Source: Trachythela sp. YZ-2020
Taxonomy: Eukaryota > Cnidaria > Anthozoa > Malacalcyonacea > Clavulariidae
Direction of reading: 5' to 3'
DNA length: 64,000 nucleotides
Assembly (NCBI GenBank): GCA_016169945.1
Contig: JADLSH010000388.1
Location: 2,576,001-2,640,000, forward strand
Part shown: one piece after another, positions 58,701 through 64,000 of the stretch
How the letters are laid out: the number at the start of each line of letters is the position of its first letter
How positions within the stretch are numbered: position 1 is the first letter of the stretch
Program-made: the position numbers and the translations under genes
Notes under the pieces: generated by a model
What the model saw: the letters and a program-made list of their open reading frames with translations, nothing else
Databases searched by the model: none
Told to the model about the DNA's origin: nothing

Positions 58701-60773
58701 CTAATACAGACATCTCTCTAATACGAATACCTCTCTAATACGGCCACCTCTCTAATATGGACACCTCTCTAATACGGACACCTCTCTAATACGGACACTT
58801 CTCTAATACTGTTAGTCCATACCAGTTGAATGATTGCGGAAGAGAACCCCAGTCTACATAACAAGATATTCAACATTTCCTTCACATGTTGTTTGTTGAA
58901 AGTGTCTGGAACTACAAGTACAGCTCTGTGGAACTACAAATAATAAAATATACATACTGACCTGTTTAGAACTGATAGAGTTACCCAGTACAAATAAAGT
59001 TAGTTAAGTTTTATGAAAACCATCTGGACATTAAAAACGTTACCTGTAAACTTGGTATGGGTATGTTCAGATATGTTTCAATGCCATGTGCCCAGATAGC
59101 TTCCAGGTCAGCACAGACAGAGGTCAATGATCCCCCAGCACCTGAATGCAGGTTCAAACTGCCTCCTTTCATTGGCCAATGTAATGTGTATGGATCATTA
59201 TCATTTACATACATTGCCTTCAATTGAAATAGAGTAAGATTATATTATATTGCAAGAGAAAAATTGTCTCAGCTTGTCATTGAGTTCCACCAGCTCAACT
59301 GATAGGGCGTTGTCATAGAGGTTACGGATTCAAGCCCAATGTGGCGCCCAGGAATTTTTCCCAAGCTTAACAGCTCAACAAATATAATCTCACCTGTTCA
59401 CCGATAATAAAGGATGGACAATCACTGATATCTGTCCATTGATTGTGAGATACTTCATCCAGTTCAAGGGATTCAGATTCTGCATTAAATGACACTACCT
59501 TTTGGAAAATAAAACATGCCAATACACTTCATTATGAAACTTTGACACTGACAACTTTTTGGGATGGTCAGAATTGGCAGTTTGGGTAAATTTCCCTTGT
59601 AGGTCATGTGAATGAAATCGCACTCATACGGTTACATTAAAAAACAGAATTAGAAAGATGGCGAAAAACACAGGTAACTTGAAAGTGGGTAACTGAAACC
59701 AGGGGTGGATCCACCCTTCTTCACAACTGCAGATTATATGGTGGTTACAACTTTTTTCAAGGGGTGCACACAGCACCCACCCCCCAAGATAATCTGCCTC
59801 TGACTGAAACATATTTACGATTTCTCTGCATATTTACCTGTTCTTGTAACTGTTGGTGTTTTTTAGCTTTCTTCGTCAATATGCCTTGTTCAACAATACT
59901 CAATGCTAACTCTCTCTGCGTTTCACTCTCTTTCTGCTAATAGTTGAATAACAACAAATTCAGATTTGAATTGAGATCAAATTTAATTAAGAGGTTTATA
60001 ATTTGCACCCCCTTGGCCTTGACAATTAAATTAAATTGTCCGGTGTTAGACAAAATACAATAATGATAGGGCCGTATTTGGGTGCATTACATGTTAATTG
60101 GTTAATAAAATATCTAGGTTGATAATTGGATAATTCATGAATGCATTTATACGAGTCTTCCATTGAGCAAAGTCCCTTCATTTGGAAGTTATGACAAAAC
60201 CATTTTTCTCTACAAACCACTTCAGGTTTACCTCGATCGATGACTTTGATCTATGCTAAATTTTGGTTTATACATACATGCAAGCCTGGTCTGAAAAATA
60301 GACTGTCAGATTTCTTCTGTGCAGTACAAGATGCAGGGCGTTTCCATGCAATGACATGTGGCATGCTCTGAGGGGTGTGATCCGTTGCACGTCCGAGCCA
60401 TAACGTCGTCGAGCCAGGATGTAACACAATTATTGTCGTCGCATTTACTGGTTGATATGTCTAAGAAAATAATAAAGCTAAATTGCTATAAAAATGTGTT
60501 ACAATCATAGTTGATTTAGCCAGGAAGTTGAACTCAAGTAAACTTTCCCAGCATACCACTAGTGATGTTGACAGCATTAATTTTGGGGAATTGACTGATG
60601 TTTTTACTCCAGTTATATATGGAGCTCATTGATATAACTCAAAGTTGATATCAAACTATATTTTAGTAAATTCGAACAAATTTGGAAATTTTTGTAATTT
60701 TTCTTCACTCCTCAGCTAATACCTCTGTTGGTTCCATCGGCTCTGAGACATCAGCTTTCACCCCGCGAGGCAT
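52779..60773 (-). CDS. ACTR8: Actin-related protein 8, INO80 chromatin-remodelling subunit, 14 exons
   Basis: Exons in order (high to low coordinate): 60773-60723, 60460-60278, 59936-59838, 59498-59394, 59217-59044, 58933-58823, 58506-58391, 58055-57995, 56184-56089, 55960-55856, 55636-55475, 55110-54942, 53553-53387, 52934-52779. Phases agree throughout, giving about 584 residues (human about 624). Diagnostic stretches are IIVLHPGSTTLWLGRATD, PYTLHWPMKGGSLNLHSG, GGSLTSVCADLEAIWAHGIE, CGCVVDVGHEKTHISC, LHYGGNDVTRCFFWLLQK, NILLIGGGFMFNGAL, CWKGGAILGILDSAQELW and the C-terminal VLRERSLFVW. Known role: nucleosome binding within INO80. The human insert before the last third is shorter here (about residues 410-440). 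The start is the first ATG, with only 17 codons in exon 1. The donor of exon 11 (CAG/GTTCGG) is weak but fixed by phase. Confidence 0.95.
53596..53815. mobile_element. Inverted-repeat element in ACTR8 intron 12
   Basis: GTATTCTACAAGCTCACTCA...CACTCAAAGAGTGGAGGTTCA at the left mirrors GAACCTCCACTCTTTGAGTG...TGAGTGAGCTTTTAGAATAC at the right; arms of about 95 bp. Confidence 0.85.
53865..54235. mobile_element. ACTGGATAGCT repeat with SINE-core piece
   Basis: Starts and ends with TTATACTGGATAGCT-type sequence in opposite orientation. The middle has a doubled CCGGAGTACCCGGAGAAAAC, the complement of the SINE core seen at 1930. Confidence 0.65.
54387..54857 (+). pseudogene. 3' end of a LINE (non-LTR retrotransposon) reverse-transcriptase gene
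   Basis: The plus strand reads LQKRVREERSQELFRKLAW, stop, PLTDRWDFHKCLAVFKSL, KGFYPINLRNLFV, then NYNTRTRSH and YSAATLYNNLNPIVK before a stop near 54690. The KCLxVFKxLxGxxPxxLxxLF and YNTR motifs are typical of the end of CR1/L2-type LINE proteins. The internal TAG and 5' truncation mark it as dead. It ends in a TTATTATTATTATC tail, as in that group. It lies in ACTR8 intron 12, on the opposite strand to the gene. Confidence 0.75.
55129..55310. mobile_element. Pogo/Tigger-like element remnant
   Basis: CAGACCTCTCTAATACGGAC at the left, with GTATAGAGAGGTGTGCG and AATAGAGAGGTGTTC as inverse matches at about 55182 and 55280. MITE-like, in ACTR8 intron 11. Confidence 0.5.
56930..57835. repeat. 14-bp minisatellite (AATGAGAGTGCATG) in ACTR8 intron 8
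   Basis: About 900 bp of units 14 bp long (TGAATGAGAGTGCA or ...GTGAA) with occasional shorter TTGATGAGAG units. Mixed unit lengths leave all three minus frames open for over 300 codons of His/Ser/Leu repeats, which are not a gene: the array lies between two well-defined ACTR8 exons. Confidence 0.97.
58590..58810. repeat. 17-bp minisatellite (CTCTCTAATACGGACAC) in ACTR8 intron 6
   Basis: About 13 copies with drift (GGACAC, GAATAC, GGCCAC). The unit equals the end of the pogo-like elements at 24157 and 55129, so the array seems to have grown out of a transposon end. Confidence 0.95.
59285..59360 (+). mobile_element. tRNA-like SINE head
   Basis: CAGCTCAACTGATAGGGCG resembles an A-box region and GGATTCAAGCCC a B-box. 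Stem pairing is poor, so a SINE fragment rather than a tRNA. In ACTR8 intron 4. Confidence 0.45.
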
Positions 60774-61196
60774 GATGTTTATACACAGAACCCGTCACAA
60801 TTTTACGTAAATTAATACGCCTTTCACGCTTTGCTTTTAAAAATATTTCACTTTATATTTTTATCTTTGGTAGCCGCCATCTTGTCCGCCATTTGCTCGT
60901 GCCAGACCTCCTTCCACCATTTTCGGACTGAGCCACTGATCTGGCAATAGACTGGATTGACTACCACTGTGTTAAGAAATAAAAATTCTCATATACCAAC
61001 TGATATAAGTTAATAACCTTTGTATGGTAGAAATAAAAGCAAACTAAAGAACATTTTTGACGCGTCTAAATATATTTTTGCAAAATTATTGCCTTTTTTG
61101 TCACATTTTAAATTGATTTTCTAAAATCACGGTTAGGTCCGATAGTGACACGACAGAGAAACGAGACTTTCCGAGTCTCGTATTTTCTTTTCCAAT
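60774..61196. promoter_or_regulatory. Shared (bidirectional) promoter region of ACTR8 and MED7
   Basis: Only 423 bp separate the two start codons, which face away from each other. The segment contains GCCGCCATCTTG at 60873-60884, the complement of the YY1 consensus AAGATGGCGGC, followed by a second CCGCCAT. No TATA box at a fitting place is evident. Confidence 0.6.
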
Positions 61197-63864
61197 ATGG
61201 CAGCTGAAGAAAGGGTTAACGTTAGCCCATTTCCTCTGCCACCGAGTGACTATTTTAAACTTTACACAGATGAAAATATCAAGTCAGGAATTGCTCCAGA
61301 ACCTCCCCCATCCATACGTGGGGAATATTCTGTATTTGGTTTAAATTTTGAGGTATAAACGAAACATTAGCTATTATATGCCTATTTGGTTGATAATATA
61401 TATTTACCAGACTGCTAACTTTGTTAACTGCGCACAGAATATTTTTCTTGCCAAAATATGGGCGCACATATATTTCACATATGAGACAAAATGTGCAACT
61501 GTATGCCATATGTTCCATGTAGAATCAAGGGTGCATTCGGTGTAGTGTAATTGGAAGATCTTCGGCGTAGAGTTACAGTAAGCCTTGGCGTACTGGTGCA
61601 CAATTATCTTTCCTGGCGTAGTCGCGTACGCTGTTTTTAACTTGGCGGCACATAAATACCAATAAAATAATAAATACGTCAAACGGTGTGACACGGTAAC
61701 AGGTTTACGGCCCAAAATAATGTCACTAAATGGCAAATGACTTTAAACTTCTCAAAAATGGGCCTAAAACGTGTGGAATTTTTGCAGAACTGACTCATGT
61801 TCCTGGTGTGGGTGAGAGTCGGAAGAATGGGCCAGGGTGGGATGTTGGCGTAACGTTGCGACTGCTTTGGCGTATCTTCGGCGTAGCATTTACACCGAAT
61901 GCACCCTGGTGTAGAATATGCCGGAGATATCTGGCGTGGAGTTCTGTCATGGTCGACGTATTGGCGTAACTTCACTCTTTGTCACTGTATAATTGGCACT
62001 TCAGTGAGTCGGGGGGCAATTTGTTTGTGCATTTGCATGTGTTACACATTCACCTATTTTCTGCGGTGTTGTATTGTGTAAAAGAAACAACGCTGAAGTT
62101 TTTTTGTTTTCATGAATTCTGCCAAGGCGATTGATATTGATTAAATTTACGAAGTTGCAAATGTGTATAAATAGGGTAAATTAACTATCAGGAAAAACCG
62201 ATACTTTGTTACCCATAGTTACCAAATTTTTACAACAAAACCAAGGCCTTGGGGATGGACAAGTACTGACCTAAATTTGTTTATGCCCTAACAGAAGAAG
62301 AATGTTATCTTTTGCATAACCTCTAAATGTGTTAAAATGTTTTCATAGACTGATGAACCAATCATAAGATCTTTGGAACAACAAAACATGGACAGACTGT
62401 ATCCTGAAGAGTTTAGTAAGTCATGGTAAAATTACTCAAACATGGTTCGAGCGTAGGCCATCTCTAACAGGATGATGTCTTCAATAAAGATATGTAATGT
62501 AACCACCTGAAAAAAGATAGGATGTTTCAAGCGAAGGCCCTTTGTCTTGGTAGTTATATCGTTAACAAATCTTGGAGATGAAAATATACCATTTTATTTA
62601 TATTTTTATAGACCGACAAAAGGAACTTAAGAAGCTAAACCATTCTCTACTTATCAATTTTCTGGAATTACTTGATATTCTCAGTAGTGAACCAACCTCG
62701 CCAAAGGTAAAATTTTGAAATTTTCTCTTAGAAACTATTACCAGGTAAACAATCTTGTGTTTATATTAATAATCAAGTTGGAATTGTCCTATCTTTACAG
62801 AGAGAAAGGAAACTTGGTGAAATCACGGTACTTTTTATAAACATGCATCACCTCATTAACGAACTCAGACCTCATCAGGTAATCAGTCAATCATTGCACA
62901 AAACATCCACACCTCCCCCCACCAAGGAAATTGGAAGTTAACCCCCATCCCTTTCAGACAACATACTACATTTTACTATTATAGAAGTGGATTTTTCCCC
63001 CTTCCCCATCTGGATGGGAGAAATTTCCTCCGTAGTGGTAATCCAGTTGAAGTGTAGTCAGATCATTATCATGGCGTAGTCGGATCATTATGATGGCGTA
63101 GTTGGATAATTATGATGACGTAGTCGGATAATTATGATGACGTAGTCGGATAATTATGATGACGTAGTCGGATAATTATGATGGCGTAGTTGGATAATTG
63201 TGATGGTGTAGTTGGATAATTATGATGGCGTAGTTGGATAATTATGATGGCGTAGTTGGATAATTATGATGGCGTAGTCGGATCATTATGATGGCGTAGT
63301 TGGATAATTATGATGGCGTAGTTGGATAATTATGATGGCGTAGTTGGATAATTATGATGGCGTAGTTGGATAATTATGATGGCGTAGTCGGATCATTATG
63401 ATGGCGTAGTTGGATAATTATGATGGCGTAGTTGGATAATTATGATGGCGTAGTTGGATAATTATGATTGCGTAGTCGGATCATTATGATGGCGTAGTCG
63501 GATCATGATGATGGCGTAGTCGGATAATTATGATGGCGTAGTCGGATAATTATGATGGCGTAGTCGGATCATTATGATGGCGTAGTCGGATCATTATGAT
63601 GGCGTAGTCGGATCATTATGTTGGCGTAGTCGGATAATTATGATGGTGTAGTCGGATCATTATGATGGCGTAGTCGGATCATTATGATGGCGTAATCAGA
63701 TAATTATAATGGCATAAGATGGAGTAAGATATGATGATCATTATTTATAACATTGATAATTATATTTTAACTACATTTAGGCAAGGGAGACGTTACGTGT
63801 CATGATGGAAAGACAAAAACAACAACGACTTGAAACTGCTGATAAACTAGACAAGTACGGTTAA
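61197..63864 (+). CDS. MED7: Mediator complex subunit 7 (3' end probably outside the window)
   Basis: Exons: 61197-61352, 62349-62415, 62612-62706, 62801-62878 and 63781 onward. Phases join. Family stretches: [71 protein letters not shown] and [23 protein letters not shown]7 belongs to the middle module of Mediator and pairs with MED21. Reading on in the last exon meets TAA at 63862-63864, which would remove about 55 residues expected after LETA; a donor GTACGG at 63855 probably leads to a further exon beyond the right edge. Confidence 0.93.
61527..61910. mobile_element. MITE in MED7 intron 1
   Basis: AGGGTGCATTCGGTGTAG at the left and TTACACCGAATGCACCCT at the right form the ends; the interior is rich in GGCGTA/TACGCC pieces. 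No coding capacity. Confidence 0.75.
62522..62550 (-). other. Hammerhead-like core remnant
   Basis: Minus strand: AAGACAAAGGGCCTTCGCTT then GAAACATC. Most decayed of the five copies. Confidence 0.3.
63050..63715. repeat. 22-bp minisatellite, about 30 copies, in MED7 intron 4
   Basis: Units GATGGCGTAGTTGGATAATT plus AT, with variants (GTCGGATCATTAT). Variant types are grouped into runs, which suggests segmental duplication inside the array. Confidence 0.97.
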
Positions 63865-63889
63865 TGTAAAGTTCTTAATTTAATTCCGT

Positions 63890-63958
63890 TGACGAAAGAG
63901 GCCCTTTGCGAAAGTGGCTAGTTCACGAAAGAGGCCCTTTGCGAAAGTGGCTAGTTGA
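63890..63958. repeat. Tandem pair of about 32 bp
   Basis: GAAAGAGGCCCTTTGCGAAA followed by GTGGCTAGTT occurs twice in a row with a 2-4 bp link. Just after the last visible MED7 exon. Confidence 0.9.
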
Positions 63959-64000
63959 ACCTTTGGTGCATATTAGTTGATAAGGTGTTGTACATGAAAT

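Overview
This is a window of animal (metazoan) nuclear DNA. It is AT-rich, its genes have many introns with GT-AG (and a few GC-AG) splice sites, and it holds animal gene families: inward-rectifier K+ channels, MFSD11, PLD6, tropomyosin-like, EF-hand, ACTR8 and MED7. The spacers are packed with short inverted-repeat elements, tRNA-derived SINEs and minisatellites. The repeat landscape and the two-exon tropomyosin-like gene suggest a cnidarian or another non-vertebrate animal, but the species cannot be fixed from sequence alone. Exon borders below were worked out by hand from splice signals, phase and remembered family patterns; none was tested against RNA or a database.

Layout. 1-8.2 kb: the 3' part of a plus-strand gene for a single-pass membrane protein of unknown family. 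It has a membrane-spanning exon, a tail exon, apparently six successive 9-nt microexons (2595-5048), and a further exon at 8119; the introns carry nested foldback elements and a 22-bp minisatellite. 8.2-16.3 kb: no gene found; LINE remnants, SINE pieces and a 69-bp satellite. 16.4-18.0 kb: two-exon tropomyosin-like coiled coil, followed by a 389-bp near-perfect palindrome. 19.6-20.0 kb (minus): small two-helix membrane protein of unknown function. 20.9-29.6 kb: complete 17-exon MFSD11 transporter-like gene with two GC-AG introns and a 16-nt exon. 30.3-31.0 kb (minus): intronless PLD6/Zucchini nuclease. 33.7-34.9 kb (minus): two-exon, four-EF-hand calcium-binding protein. 35-43.4 kb: repeats only. 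43.5-44.8 kb: intronless Kir channel. 46.9-49.2 kb (minus): unidentified, partly duplicated exon-like blocks with an in-frame stop. 50.6-52.1 kb: second Kir channel with one intron. 52.8-60.8 kb (minus): complete 14-exon ACTR8 (INO80 subunit). 61.2 kb to the right edge: MED7 (Mediator subunit), diverging from ACTR8 and running towards the window end.

How the genes relate. The two Kir genes are diverged paralogues that differ at the residues controlling rectification. ACTR8 and MED7 start head to head 423 bp apart and probably share a promoter, which contains a YY1-type motif. The strongest candidate for something undescribed is the array of 9-nt, phase-neutral microexons, which would build a variable tripeptide-repeat tail on a membrane protein.
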